Notes: generated by a model not told the origin, from the letters alone. DNA of 64,000 nt from Candidatus Thermokryptus mobilis (GCF_900070205.1 NZ_FAOO01000002.1:124001-188000); one strand, 5' to 3'; positions 32,693 to 42,391 are shown, numbered from the stretch's first letter. Translations and numbers: made by a program.

Positions 32693-33574
32693 TTATTTTT
32701 GTTGCTCAAATCTGAGTTTCAAGACGAACTTTTCTACTATCCCTGCTTTGTTAAGTGTGAATTCAACCTGATTCTTCTCAACATCAATTTTTGTGACATA
32801 ACCCAGATAAACTTCATCCCCCTCCTTTAAAACATGGATTTTACCCGTATGGTCCGCTACAAAAGCTCTACCAGGAATGATCGCCTTAAGGTCAGCCCTC
32901 TCAACTTCAAGAAGCCCTCGTATATTAGGCGGTAAGTCACGATAAACATATGGAACAAATGGATTTTTCACCTCTTCAACTTGAACATCAGCCAAAGTCC
33001 TTTTTATCGCTGGCAAATCCTTTACATCCGCATAAAGAGCGTGAATTTCCATCTGAAACGGAACAACAATTTGAAATTGCTTCGTCTTTTCATCCCTCGT
33101 TTCAACGCCACGCAGATCAAAACGGCTTATCCTATAAATTTGCGGTCCCTTTTCAAGATACCAGATGAATTTATAAATGTTATCAAACGACGCCTCACCT
33201 TTTATATCGTAAATGTTATAAGCATACTTTTGCGCCTTCTTGCTTCCAATATAAAGCATATCAAACTTTACAAAACCTGCATAACTTAAAATTGAATTTA
33301 GATAAGAATAAGTCATTGCAGGTGTCACATCTGGAAGTATCTGCTTGTCAAGTTGAGCAAGCTTTTCCTGTTCCTCTTTTATCTGCTTTTGCAAGTTGTA
33401 AAGCTCAACCTGTAAACCAGCCATCGCGTTTATCTGTTGGTTAACCCTCTGCGTCTCCTCCTTAACCTGCTTTAACTTTTTGGGATATGAATAAACGATG
33501 AAATACGCACCAACTGCAAGTATTATTATCAGAAAACCCAAGAGTATAAGCGTATTCCTTGTTTTATACGGCAT
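32693..33574 (-). CDS. PilO-PilP fusion, pilus alignment protein
   Basis: A 293-residue protein. One N-terminal membrane span (8-28), a coiled coil (about 32-78) and a PilO-like ferredoxin domain (about 80-195) are followed, after a NPFVPY linker, by a domain that resembles PilP. That domain contains RGLLEVERADLKAIIPGRAF, then VADHTGKIHVLKEGDEVYLGYVTKI, matching the PilP beta-sandwich GxVxxVxxGxYxGxxxGxV pattern. In most bacteria PilO and PilP are separate proteins. As here it lies between pilN-type and pilQ genes. Spans the inner membrane and links to the secretin. Confidence 0.75.
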   Translation of the reverse strand: MPYKTRNTLILLGFLIIILAVGAYFIVYSYPKKLKQVKEETQRVNQQINAMAGLQVELYNLQKQIKEEQEKLAQLDKQILPDVTPAMTYSYLNSILSYAGFVKFDMLYIGSKKAQKYAYNIYDIKGEASFDNIYKFIWYLEKGPQIYRISRFDLRGVETRDEKTKQFQIVVPFQMEIHALYADVKDLPAIKRTLADVQVEEVKNPFVPYVYRDLPPNIRGLLEVERADLKAIIPGRAFVADHTGKIHVLKEGDEVYLGYVTKIDVEKNQVEFTLNKAGIVEKFVLKLRFEQQK

Positions 33575-33588
33575 CTATAAATCCAAAT

Positions 33589-35208
33589 TTATTTTTTCAT
33601 CGGTTGCGCTTTTATCGGCTCTGGTTGAATTCTCGCTTTTATCTCAAAATTATAAACTGTCCTCCCTCTTATCTCCTGAACCTGAACCTGCATCAAAGTC
33701 GCATTTCCAATCGCGTTTGAAAACCTCGGTATTCTGTTCCTGTAAAGCGAATACCCTCTTATCGTTATATTATTCAAATCAACCGCGTTTATATCCGTGA
33801 TCCAAATCCTTCCAACCCTTTGAGCTTCAGTTGCAACCTTGTTCAAAAAGTTGCTCCAAATATCTGTGTTAACCTTCATTGAGTCAAGGACGCCAAATGT
33901 TGATTTATAATAAGCGAGTTTTTGCCTCGCTAAATCAACCTGTTGTTGTATCGCTTGAAGTTCAGCGAGTTCGGACTTCTTCCTCTGCAATTCAATCTCG
34001 GCTTCTGTCAAAGTCCTGCTCAATTGAGCTATCCTTGTCGTTATCTGAAATGTAAGCGCTGGGATCAGAAGTAAGAAAAGCCAACCGAGGATACCGAGTT
34101 TAAAAACCTTTTGCCCTTCCCTTACCTCAAAGGGTGTCAGGTCAATTGAGTAAAGTTCTTTATTCTCTATCTCAAGCGTTCTCCAAGCTGAACCAATTGC
34201 AACAGCAACCCTTGGCAAACTTTCCCAAAGCAAGGGGTCAGCACCGTTTGGGGACAAATTCGGAAACTTTATATAATCAATGTTGACTTCTTCCGGAAAC
34301 ACCTGCTCAAGCAATTCTTTCACCCCAGCTGATTGTGCCTCACCAGCGAGAATTATGTTATTTATCAACGGCAAACCTAAACTGTCCTGCTCAAGCATTA
34401 ATCTGCTGTAAATCGTATTGGCAATATTATACGAATCAACACCCTCACCTATCATTGGCGAGATGTGATAAAGCTCGTTCCCCTTCATAAAGATAAAACG
34501 GCTAAATTCATGTCCAACATAAATTATCACAGTGACAGCGTCCGGTGGGAATTTATAATTTAACTTGACAAGATTGACAAGCGAAAACTCCGGCGTTTCA
34601 ACGAATGCTATCTTGGGTATTCGCCCCCCAATTGCCCCTTTTATACTTTCAAGCAGATCAATAAGTACAATTCTTGAATCCCTCACGATTGCAAGAACTG
34701 AACCATCTGGAAAGCCAAGATAATTTACCATATCTGGTTTTATTTCTCCGGTCGTTTTCCCCTTTGAAAGCTCCTCAATTATCTTAGCTTTAAGTTTTTC
34801 CTTTTTTAATCCCCAGTTCGTCTCAAAAAACGAATAATAGATGTATGGCTCTGGCGTTGATATGGCGAGTTTATATTTCCTTCTTGGATATCTGCTCAAA
34901 ACACCCGCAAGTATTGACGCATTATCCTGTGCTCCCTTTCCCGTCTCCATAAAGAGCAAATCCGCCGATGCTGTTTCCGATGTTATATCTATTGGGGATT
35001 GATCAAATGCGGATGTCTGCTTCGTCTCCTCAAAAACTTGTGCTCCAGCGACAGCTGTCTCAAGCTTACTCGCAAGATTAACAATTTGCGCATCAACGAA
35101 TTTAATTCTTTTCTTACCCACCCTAGCAAGACAAGCAACTTGTAAGGATACGCCATCAACAAATACACCTACAGCAAGTTTCCCAGAAAATCTCTTATTT
35201 TTTGCCAT
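33589..35208 (-). CDS. PilM-PilN fusion, pilus inner-membrane platform protein
   Basis: A 539-residue protein. Residues 1-350 resemble the actin-like ATPase fold of PilM (LAVGVFVDGVSLQVACL, IYVGHEFSRFIFM, IILAGE). Residues 352-362 (YSIDLTPFEVR) correspond to the PilN cytoplasmic INLLP peptide that binds PilM. A membrane span (369-388), coiled coil (392-430) and a PilN ferredoxin-like domain (431-530) follow. Two proteins that usually interact are thus covalently joined. The Walker-like nucleotide residues of PilM are not clear, so ATP binding is uncertain. It is 14 bases upstream of the PilO-PilP gene. Confidence 0.8.
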   Translation of the reverse strand: MAKNKRFSGKLAVGVFVDGVSLQVACLARVGKKRIKFVDAQIVNLASKLETAVAGAQVFEETKQTSAFDQSPIDITSETASADLLFMETGKGAQDNASILAGVLSRYPRRKYKLAISTPEPYIYYSFFETNWGLKKEKLKAKIIEELSKGKTTGEIKPDMVNYLGFPDGSVLAIVRDSRIVLIDLLESIKGAIGGRIPKIAFVETPEFSLVNLVKLNYKFPPDAVTVIIYVGHEFSRFIFMKGNELYHISPMIGEGVDSYNIANTIYSRLMLEQDSLGLPLINNIILAGEAQSAGVKELLEQVFPEEVNIDYIKFPNLSPNGADPLLWESLPRVAVAIGSAWRTLEIENKELYSIDLTPFEVREGQKVFKLGILGWLFLLLIPALTFQITTRIAQLSRTLTEAEIELQRKKSELAELQAIQQQVDLARQKLAYYKSTFGVLDSMKVNTDIWSNFLNKVATEAQRVGRIWITDINAVDLNNITIRGYSLYRNRIPRFSNAIGNATLMQVQVQEIRGRTVYNFEIKARIQPEPIKAQPMKK

Positions 35209-35237
35209 CGCTTTCTAAAAATTTCTGTTTTAAAATA

Positions 35238-36482
35238 TCAAGCTGCTTGCAACAACTGCTGCATCCTTCTCTTGTTGTTCGCATAATTAATTGCCGTCTC
35301 AAGTGAAATCTTACGCTCCAGATAAAGCCGTCTTAAATCTTGCTCCATGGTTATCATCCCCAATTCCGCACCCTCTGCTATCATCTGATAAATTTCACCA
35401 GTGTTATTATTCTTTATCGCTGCTCTTATTGATGGTGTCATAACCATTACTTCCTTAGCAAGGACACGTTTCCCATCCAAGCTTGGAACAAGCTTTTGAG
35501 AGATAACGCATCTCAAAATGTCCGCTAAACGATTTCTAACTCTTTCTTGTTCTATCGGTGGCACTTCTCCAATTATCCTGTCTATGCTTTCAACCGCCGA
35601 GGATGTGTGAAGCGTTGACAAAACCTTATGACCGCTATCGGCAACTTCAAGCGCAGCCATAATCGTATCCGGGTCGCGCATCTCACCAATTATGATTATA
35701 TCCGGGTCCTGGCGCAACGCCTCAATTGTTCCCTGCTTGAACGACATCGTGTCCCTCCCAACCTCCCTATGCCTTATAATACATCGCTTCGACTCGTGAA
35801 CATATTCAACAGGTGACGCAATTATAATTATATGTCCGTCAACCGTCCGATTGTTAAGGTCAACAATTGCATCAAGCGTCGTGCTTTTACCAGACCCAGT
35901 TATACCTGTGACAAGAATTAAACCCTCCTTCGTATATTGCAAACTTAAAACTCGCGTCACATTCGGATGAAAACCATAACTCTCATAAGGTCTTATCTGC
36001 GTGCTTATCGCCCTCATGTTTAAAGCAAGGTCATCAAGATCAAAATAAGCATCCGCACGATAACGGAAAATCGTCCCACTGTCATCCTTAAATGTATATG
36101 AAAAGTCAAGGTTTCTGTTCTCATACAGATATTGCCTTTGTCTTTCCATTAACAAACTCTGTATAAGTATGTTAAACTCATCAATCTCATATGTCCCAAA
36201 CTCTGGGATCGGTTTCTTTGCCCCGTGTATCCTCAACCAAACCATTTTCTTTGAACCCCACCCACCAAAATCTATATCCGAGGCTTCAACCTCACGCATC
36301 CTTAAAAGAAACATATTGATCAAATTCCTTAAAACAAGCTTTTGGCTTTCGCTCATCTTTTTTATCAACTCATCACCTATAAACATCTGCTTCTCAACGC
36401 TGAAAAGCGTAATCGGAATCTTTGACGCAAGCGAACTTAATAATTCTTTCGCCTCCTTAACAATTTGCGGATTCACAGGCAT
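35238..36482 (-). CDS. pilT: PilT-family pilus retraction ATPase
   Basis: A 414-residue secretion ATPase. Walker A GITGSGKST (about 193-201), Asp box in IIIIASPVEY, Walker B IIIIGEMRDPDT, His box STLHTSSAVESIDRII. The QRVVHRE-like and AAIKNNNTGEIYQMI segments follow, the latter being the PilT AIRNLIRE equivalent. Compared with the usual 340-370 residues, the N-terminus carries an extra 40-50 residues. It would power pilus retraction, giving twitching and DNA uptake. It lies between the pilin-like genes and the PilM-PilN fusion gene. Confidence 0.9.
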   Translation of the reverse strand: MPVNPQIVKEAKELLSSLASKIPITLFSVEKQMFIGDELIKKMSESQKLVLRNLINMFLLRMREVEASDIDFGGWGSKKMVWLRIHGAKKPIPEFGTYEIDEFNILIQSLLMERQRQYLYENRNLDFSYTFKDDSGTIFRYRADAYFDLDDLALNMRAISTQIRPYESYGFHPNVTRVLSLQYTKEGLILVTGITGSGKSTTLDAIVDLNNRTVDGHIIIIASPVEYVHESKRCIIRHREVGRDTMSFKQGTIEALRQDPDIIIIGEMRDPDTIMAALEVADSGHKVLSTLHTSSAVESIDRIIGEVPPIEQERVRNRLADILRCVISQKLVPSLDGKRVLAKEVMVMTPSIRAAIKNNNTGEIYQMIAEGAELGMITMEQDLRRLYLERKISLETAINYANNKRRMQQLLQAA

Positions 36483-36502
36483 AGATCAAATCTTCTTAAT
36501 TT

Positions 36503-37882
36503 TTATTCCCACCATGAAATTAACCTCAACTGCCTTATATCAGGGTAACTTACAAGTGGATAAAAAGGCGGTGCCTTCGTCCTAAAGCGCGGGTCGTATC
36601 TATACCTTTTGCTAAAGCCATTTTGAATTATACCACTTGCTCCCGAGAAATGTCCAACGGGTCCTCTTTGCTCTTGAACTATACTCCCCGTTAAATAAAT
36701 CGCTCCTGACGGAGGTCTTTTATCCCAATTCTCAGCAATGAAAACCTTGTCGCTTGAACCACCATCCCATGCAAGTATAGCAGCTTGAATTACAACATCA
36801 TTTTGATTCGGATCACTATCCGCAACTATCACATTCCCACCATTTGAAATAAGCCCAAGAAAATCATCAGAATTCGGGTTGACATTTGGATCCTGTGCAT
36901 ATTTTAAATCATCCCATATTCTTATGTCTCTATCCGCAAGAATTGTAAGCTGACCATCTATTGTCCCTTCAACCACAACATCACCTTTCACCCATACGAC
37001 ACCAGTTGAACTGATGTTATTAACATTTAATGTTTCTGGACCGGCAGATGTAAATTGCGGAACCTTGCGTGTCCTTCCATATGAACCGCTTCCTATCGTT
37101 TGATTCTGATAGCTTTGGACATATCGTCTTATAACCTTACCATTCGGTAAAAATTTGAAGTAAACCCCAACTGCGCCAGCAGAGCTTGGGTCATACACCC
37201 CGCCCCCATTTATCGCTGCTGTTTTTGTCCTTGTCATATCAACAGGTATTTCAGCCCTTATGCCAACTTCCCAACCCCCGTAAAACTTTGCCTTATTTCT
37301 TGAAGATGTCGGAGCCGGGTTAATTCCAGAATAAGCTGTAACTTTATCATAAAAAACAGGCGTCCCATAAGTATGAAGCGTTGAATTCGTATGAACAGGA
37401 CCCCAAACGGTATCACCATTTATCCAATAGACAGGTGCACCATTGAAAAATTCAGTCCCAGTAAACCAGAAATATTTTGACGCAGGCGTTACAGGACCGC
37501 TTGAATATTGAAAATATGCGAAAGCTGAATCCTCCAATCTATACGGTCTTTTATACTTGGCATAATATGTATCAACGAAAGCATATCCCCAAGCCTTAAC
37601 ACTTAACTTAACAATTGAATCAGGAACAACCGGGAAAACTCTAACAACAGCGGTGCAGTTGTTCATAACGACATTGAAAGTTGTATTCGTCACCGTATCT
37701 TTCCAAACCTTGTTCACACCAATGTTCATAGCACTTACAGCTGTCTCGTGAACCAATGTTTTAGCATAGTAATAGTTAAAGCTATCCGAAGCGGACATAA
37801 CTGCTCGCGCCATTCTCAATTGATAAATAGAAAAAGCAGTTATAAAACCGATCAAAATCAAAAGAGATGATTTCCCAAACAT
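36503..37882 (-). CDS. Pilin-like protein 3 (large, PilX/DUF4900-like), no class III leader
   Basis: About 459 residues from the ATG at 37882, chosen because AGAGG lies upstream and it starts 17 bases after the previous gene; the open frame begins at 37942 inside that gene. A hydrophobic helix at residues 4-22 (SSLLILIGFITAFSIY) is preceded by MFGK, without a G/FTLIE cleavage site. An alpha-helical stem and a long beta-rich region follow (WVKGDVVVEGTIDGQLTILADRDI), recalling DUF4900-type proteins of pilus clusters. Probably a minor pilin or tip component exposed outside. Assignment rests on position and topology. Confidence 0.65.
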   Translation of the reverse strand: MFGKSSLLILIGFITAFSIYQLRMARAVMSASDSFNYYYAKTLVHETAVSAMNIGVNKVWKDTVTNTTFNVVMNNCTAVVRVFPVVPDSIVKLSVKAWGYAFVDTYYAKYKRPYRLEDSAFAYFQYSSGPVTPASKYFWFTGTEFFNGAPVYWINGDTVWGPVHTNSTLHTYGTPVFYDKVTAYSGINPAPTSSRNKAKFYGGWEVGIRAEIPVDMTRTKTAAINGGGVYDPSSAGAVGVYFKFLPNGKVIRRYVQSYQNQTIGSGSYGRTRKVPQFTSAGPETLNVNNISSTGVVWVKGDVVVEGTIDGQLTILADRDIRIWDDLKYAQDPNVNPNSDDFLGLISNGGNVIVADSDPNQNDVVIQAAILAWDGGSSDKVFIAENWDKRPPSGAIYLTGSIVQEQRGPVGHFSGASGIIQNGFSKRYRYDPRFRTKAPPFYPLVSYPDIRQLRLISWWE

Positions 37883-37899
37883 AGAACAACCTCTAATTT

Positions 37900-38592
37900 T
37901 TACCTTCTTAAATTCTTTGAGACAAGTCGCGTTTGCCTCCAAAACGATGTTCTGAGTAACCTTCTTAACTCTTTCTTTCTATACTCAACATCTTGTATGT
38001 TTGCCATATCTCTCTTCACAAGCTCTGGCGAAAGGACAACCCTTGGATTAAATGCTGTCAATGTGACCTCAACCATCTTTGAAGCAATGAGTTCCGTACC
38101 TGGGTCAACTGGATTTCCAATCTGATCAAGGTATCTGAAGACCCGACCATTACCTATCCTCCCGATATCAGAAACTCTTTCACCTTCTCCGGTTATCTTA
38201 AGTCGTCGTGTGACTTTATACATTGTTATGCTCGTATCGCCGTAATCAATCACCTCAGCTGGCGTGATAATATATTCAATTGTGTCAGCAATATTATCTC
38301 TATGAGGTATGACATGCCCAAAGTAGTCAAATTCCCTATTAAGATGGGCGATAAACTTCAAACGATTAGGTAAAGCTGTAAATATAACCTGCTCACCCTC
38401 AGGAACTCCATACCCCATCTTTCTGAGGTCATATTCAATTATTCCCGACATATTCGCAAGATTTATCTGAGAGATCGCATCAGCATTGTAATTGAAAAAA
38501 TCTCTCGTCCCAGAGTCGGTCACAGTTATTGTAATAAGCAAAATCGCTCCACCAACTATCATTGCCGTTATGTAGTCAAGGAAAGTTGTCAT
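37900..38592 (-). CDS. Pilin-like protein 2, no class III leader
   Basis: About 230 residues from the ATG at 38592, 13 bases after the preceding gene; an earlier in-frame start (38634) would overlap that gene. MTTFLDYITAMIVGGAILLI gives an N-terminal hydrophobic helix, then a helix with NLANMSGIIEYDLRKMGYG, a pattern seen in PilW-like minor pilins where a first-gene helix packs into the fibre. The type IV leader and Glu5 are absent. Likely a minor pilin of the cluster; the family is not certain. Confidence 0.6.
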   Translation of the reverse strand: MTTFLDYITAMIVGGAILLITITVTDSGTRDFFNYNADAISQINLANMSGIIEYDLRKMGYGVPEGEQVIFTALPNRLKFIAHLNREFDYFGHVIPHRDNIADTIEYIITPAEVIDYGDTSITMYKVTRRLKITGEGERVSDIGRIGNGRVFRYLDQIGNPVDPGTELIASKMVEVTLTAFNPRVVLSPELVKRDMANIQDVEYRKKELRRLLRTSFWRQTRLVSKNLRR

Positions 38593-38605
38593 AATAATTA
38601 TTTCG

Positions 38606-39151
38606 TTAATTGTAAAACCAATAGCTATACACAAAACTTATCTTCACCGTATCCCTTACCCTGCCGGTCGCTGTATCTTTATAAATCAATGGCGGGTCAT
38701 ATGCGTCCGTAACTATAACAGTCATACGCTTGTGGAATGTCTTATTTGAGACAGGCACAACTTTATCACCTACAAGGTCAACATATTCAACCTTGAAACT
38801 TACTCTATAAACCACACTGCTTTTCCCAGTATCAACTTTAACAATCCCGTTATAATCATCAAAATCATCTATCTCAATTAGCCCTGTCATCGTTGTATCA
38901 TCTGGGTCAAGCCCAAGCGTTGATGAGAAGGTGCTCGGGTTGGTTTTCTCAGTGTTGTTTGAATCTGCAACCGCCTCATCAAAATAATATTGTGATGCCT
39001 GTTCTATATATGATGTTGCAATTGAAAGCGCCTCAAGCCTATACCTATTTTGCGCAAGCGATATATCATGACTTGAGATCCCACGGTTTATGTTCAAAAC
39101 CGCAAGCGTAAGCAAAGCTAAAGCCAAAATTGTTATCAAAGTTTGAGTCAT
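38606..39151 (-). CDS. Pilin-like protein 1, no class III leader
   Basis: A 181-residue protein. MTQTLITILALALLTLAVLN forms an N-terminal hydrophobic helix, continuing as a polar helix with RYRLEALSIATSYIEQASQ, like the alpha-1 of minor pilins such as PilV. A beta-rich domain follows (VVYRVSFKVEYV, RMTVIVTDAYD). It lacks the GFTLIE-type cleavage site. It is five bases downstream of pilB and thirteen bases before pilin-like gene 2 start. Confidence 0.6.
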   Translation of the reverse strand: MTQTLITILALALLTLAVLNINRGISSHDISLAQNRYRLEALSIATSYIEQASQYYFDEAVADSNNTEKTNPSTFSSTLGLDPDDTTMTGLIEIDDFDDYNGIVKVDTGKSSVVYRVSFKVEYVDLVGDKVVPVSNKTFHKRMTVIVTDAYDPPLIYKDTATGRVRDTVKISFVYSYWFYN

Positions 39152-39156
39152 AGCAT

Positions 39157-40944
39157 TTAATCCTCTGTTGTTGCATGTGCAACTTCTTCAAGGGTTGTAA
39201 GCCCTTGCTTTATCCTTTCCCTACCAGCTGCTCTCAAAGTTAACATCCCATCCTTTATTGCTTGCTCACGTATGGCTTCCTCATCTATATCCTTACCCGT
39301 TTTGAAAATCAACCTCCTTATCTCCTTCGTAAAATAAAGCGCTTCATGAATTGCAATCCTTCCTTTATATCCACCGTGGCAGTTATCACAACCAACCGCT
39401 TCATAAAACACAGTGTTCTTTATTTCCTCTTCCGTGAAACCCAAGCTCAAAGGTATTGATGGATCAAGGTCCTCTATTGGTCGTTTGCATTTATCGCAAA
39501 GTTTTCTTATCAACCTTTGAGCGATGATGATATTAATCGCATAAGCAATCAAGAATGTCTCTATCCCCATCTTGTAAAGTCGCGATATCGCACTTGGAGC
39601 GTCATTCGTGTGAAGTGTTGAAAATGTCAAGTGCCCAGTGTTCGCAAGTTTAATCGCAATCTCTGCCGTCTCCTTGTCCCTTATCTCACCAACCATCACA
39701 ACATCCGGGTCATGCCTTAAAATCGCCCTTAAAGCTTGTTCAAAATTCATCTTCGGACCGATTTTCAACTGCCTTGCTCCGGGGATTATATATTCAACAG
39801 GGTCTTCAACTGTAAGAACATTTATTTCCGGTTTTATTATGTAATGAAGAGCAGCCATCAAAGTCGTTGATTTACCACTTCCCGTCGGTCCAGTAACTAT
39901 AACCATTCCCTGTGGCTTTGAGATCGCCTTGATGAAAAATTCCTTCGCTTTACCCTGAAACCCTAACTTGTCAAGGTCAGTTATAACCTTTCTATCATCA
40001 AGAACCCTTATCACTATGCTTTCAAACTTATACTGGAACTCCTTCCCAACTATAGGTAAAACTGAAACTCTATATCTTATCATATGCCCATCTACTTTCC
40101 TCTGTATAAAACCATCTTGTGCCATTTCCCTCTCAAACCTGTCAACATTTTTTGACCTGTCTTTGACAACCGCAGCTATCGCTTCAGGCCTTATACCTTC
40201 CTGAACATGCCAGAGACGAAGCTTCCCATCTATTCTAAAATGAATTTCAGTTGTCTTTGAATCCTTCGGGATTATATGAATATCACTTGCTCCCTTTCTC
40301 ACCGCCTCAACAAGCATCCCCTCAACAAGGTTTACAAGCATGCTTTTGTTTATTTCCGCCTCAATAGCTGCCTCATCAAGCGTCTCCTCTTCAAGTTCAT
40401 CCTCTGTTATCTCTATCTTTGATTCTTCAAGAACCTTTAAAAACTCATTCTCAGGTGGGAAAACCTTCTCAAACAAACTTTGCATATCCTTTAATCTTAC
40501 ATAACAAACCTCATACCTTTTCACCCCAAGCGCCCTCGCAATAAGAGGAATACTCCTACTTGTAGGATCAGCTGCAATCAAAATCAACTTGTCCGTTTTT
40601 TGTTCATCATACTTTAGGGGTAAGATCTTTTCAGCTTTTAACTGCTCCTTCAACGCCTGAGGCAACGGTTCAACAAGTCTCTTTATGAAATCAATCCTAC
40701 TCTTATCAATGTTTTCGTCGGCAAGATAAATTTCCCTAAACCCATAAAGATTCGCCACCTCTTTAAAAACAGCATCATGGTCAATGTTAAAATCAGTTAC
40801 AAGTATCTGAGCCAAACTCCGCCTCGTCTTTGAGTCCTCTTGTTCCTTAATTTTCAAAGCTCTTTCAAGCGTCTCATAATCAATTATCCCCTTCTTTAAA
40901 AGCGTATACCCAAGCTTATCCGTTATATCAACGCCAACTGTCAT
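39157..40944 (-). CDS. pilB: PilB-family pilus extension ATPase
   Basis: A 595-residue GspE/PilB ATPase. N-terminal MshEN/T2SSE-N type domain (about 1-170) with LIDYETLERAL and RFEVPLPQALKEQ-like segments. A second N2 domain leads to Walker A GPTGSGKST (about 350), Walker B VVMVGEIRDKETAEIA and the His box LTFSTLHTNDAPSAISRL. The zinc motif has two CxxC pairs: CDKC and CDNC. It drives pilus assembly and partners PilC, encoded 13 bases upstream. Confidence 0.95.
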   Translation of the reverse strand: MTVGVDITDKLGYTLLKKGIIDYETLERALKIKEQEDSKTRRSLAQILVTDFNIDHDAVFKEVANLYGFREIYLADENIDKSRIDFIKRLVEPLPQALKEQLKAEKILPLKYDEQKTDKLILIAADPTSRSIPLIARALGVKRYEVCYVRLKDMQSLFEKVFPPENEFLKVLEESKIEITEDELEEETLDEAAIEAEINKSMLVNLVEGMLVEAVRKGASDIHIIPKDSKTTEIHFRIDGKLRLWHVQEGIRPEAIAAVVKDRSKNVDRFEREMAQDGFIQRKVDGHMIRYRVSVLPIVGKEFQYKFESIVIRVLDDRKVITDLDKLGFQGKAKEFFIKAISKPQGMVIVTGPTGSGKSTTLMAALHYIIKPEINVLTVEDPVEYIIPGARQLKIGPKMNFEQALRAILRHDPDVVMVGEIRDKETAEIAIKLANTGHLTFSTLHTNDAPSAISRLYKMGIETFLIAYAINIIIAQRLIRKLCDKCKRPIEDLDPSIPLSLGFTEEEIKNTVFYEAVGCDNCHGGYKGRIAIHEALYFTKEIRRLIFKTGKDIDEEAIREQAIKDGMLTLRAAGRERIKQGLTTLEEVAHATTED

Positions 40945-40956
40945 TTCGCATCACCT

Positions 40957-42327
40957 TTAAAAATTTAAATTTAAAAAGGGCAAAATTATTGAATATGGTG
41001 TCTTCGGCTTGACCATCGCCGTCTCACTTGAAACAAGCGTCAAAAGCGTCATAACGATCATTATTATCATCGCTATCCCAAGCTGAATGAAATCAACAGC
41101 ATTTTTGAGCTTATAAACCGTCTCTTTTTCATAATAATTTGCTATTTGAAGTGCGGTTTGCTTGACCGTTCCTGTCTCAGCACCTGAGTGAAATCTTGCA
41201 AGCGCCGTCTTGGTAAAAACACCAGTAGCTTCAAACGCCTCAACAAGCCCTTTACCTTGACTTAACATCATCGGTATCGCTATTGTCTTTATCTGATGCT
41301 CCATATATTTATTCCCACACGCCTCAGCTGCTAACCTTATAGCATCTATGTTCTCACCCGAACCAGAATATAAAGCGTAGAAAACCCTGCAAAAAATTTC
41401 TATAGTCGTTTTGTGAATTAAAGGACCAAGAACTGGAATTTTTATTATATACTTGTCACGCAAAAACTGCCCCTTAGGAGTACGCAGAAAATAGATAAAA
41501 GCAAAAATGATAACTCCTGCAACCAGCAAGATAAAAGTCATATTGTTAATCAGGAAATAACTTAACTTTAAAGTCGCAGCTGTCATCGGCGGAAGTTCAA
41601 CCCCGAGTTTGAGGAAAAGTTCAGCCGTCTCAGGAAAAATATAAGCCACATAAAAAATGACAGCACCTATCAAAGCTATAAGCGTAAAGATCGGCATTAT
41701 GAGAGCACTTTTGAGATTTTTCTTAAACTCAGCATTTCTCTCAAGAAACTTTGCCGTGCTTTCATAAATATCAGCCATATTACCGCTCTTTGAAGCAAGC
41801 CCAAGCATCCGTGCCGTAAATTTACCAAGCACTTTCTCCTGCTTTATAAACGCCTCCTCGCTATCCTTCCCCTGCCTTAAATCGTTATTAATCTCCTTCA
41901 ACGCCTCTCTTAAAGTCGGATGTTGAACATCATTTATCAAAAGCTGAAGCACCTCGTTATAAGGCAACTTCTCACGCAACATATCCGAACTTACACGAAC
42001 AAATGTTATAATTTCCGTCTCAGGCGGTTTAAACTTAAAATCAAGAACTTTCGGCTGGATGCTTACAACCTTATAACCAAGCTTCTCAAGTGCTTGTTTA
42101 ACCTCTTCTTTCGTGAACGCCTTCTGCTCACCTGTTATCGGCTTCTCACTATCACGCTGAACCTTGTAAATAAAAGTCCTACGTTTCTGAATCTTCGTTA
42201 TCTTGATCTTCCTCTGCTCGGCGAGAAGTTTGATTTTCTTCTTCGCTTCAGAAAAATTATCGGCAGTTATAATACCTTGAACAGGGCGCCCCGTTAATGT
42301 TATCCCTTCAAATCTATAGTCAGGCAA
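40957..42327 (-). CDS. pilC: PilC-family inner-membrane platform protein
   Basis: A 456-residue GspF/PilC protein with two T2SSF helical domains (about 120-240 and 320-445) and membrane spans near 208-230, 258-280 and 425-445. Signatures are LGKFTARMLGLASKSGNM in the first half and ALARFHSGAETGTV in the second. The first 110 residues include an N-terminal extension with two short repeats of an XTxEEVKxAL type, longer than in classical PilC. It anchors PilB and PilT. A hairpin terminator separates it from the pilin gene. Confidence 0.9.
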   Translation of the reverse strand: MPDYRFEGITLTGRPVQGIITADNFSEAKKKIKLLAEQRKIKITKIQKRRTFIYKVQRDSEKPITGEQKAFTKEEVKQALEKLGYKVVSIQPKVLDFKFKPPETEIITFVRVSSDMLREKLPYNEVLQLLINDVQHPTLREALKEINNDLRQGKDSEEAFIKQEKVLGKFTARMLGLASKSGNMADIYESTAKFLERNAEFKKNLKSALIMPIFTLIALIGAVIFYVAYIFPETAELFLKLGVELPPMTAATLKLSYFLINNMTFILLVAGVIIFAFIYFLRTPKGQFLRDKYIIKIPVLGPLIHKTTIEIFCRVFYALYSGSGENIDAIRLAAEACGNKYMEHQIKTIAIPMMLSQGKGLVEAFEATGVFTKTALARFHSGAETGTVKQTALQIANYYEKETVYKLKNAVDFIQLGIAMIIMIVMTLLTLVSSETAMVKPKTPYSIILPFLNLNF

Positions 42328-42356
42328 GTAAAACCACCTCCCCAGAAAATAATTTT

Positions 42357-42380
42357 AAAAAGGGGCGCCAAAAACGCCCC
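42357..42380 (-). terminator. Leaky terminator/attenuator between pilin and pilC
   Basis: On the minus strand GGGGCG (42380-42375) pairs with CGCCCC (42367-42362), followed by TTTTT. It ends most pilin transcripts and would let a minority continue into pilC-pilB, giving excess major pilin. No other promoter of the local type is visible between the pilin and pilC. Confidence 0.75.
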
Positions 42381-42391
42381 AAAATTAACTA

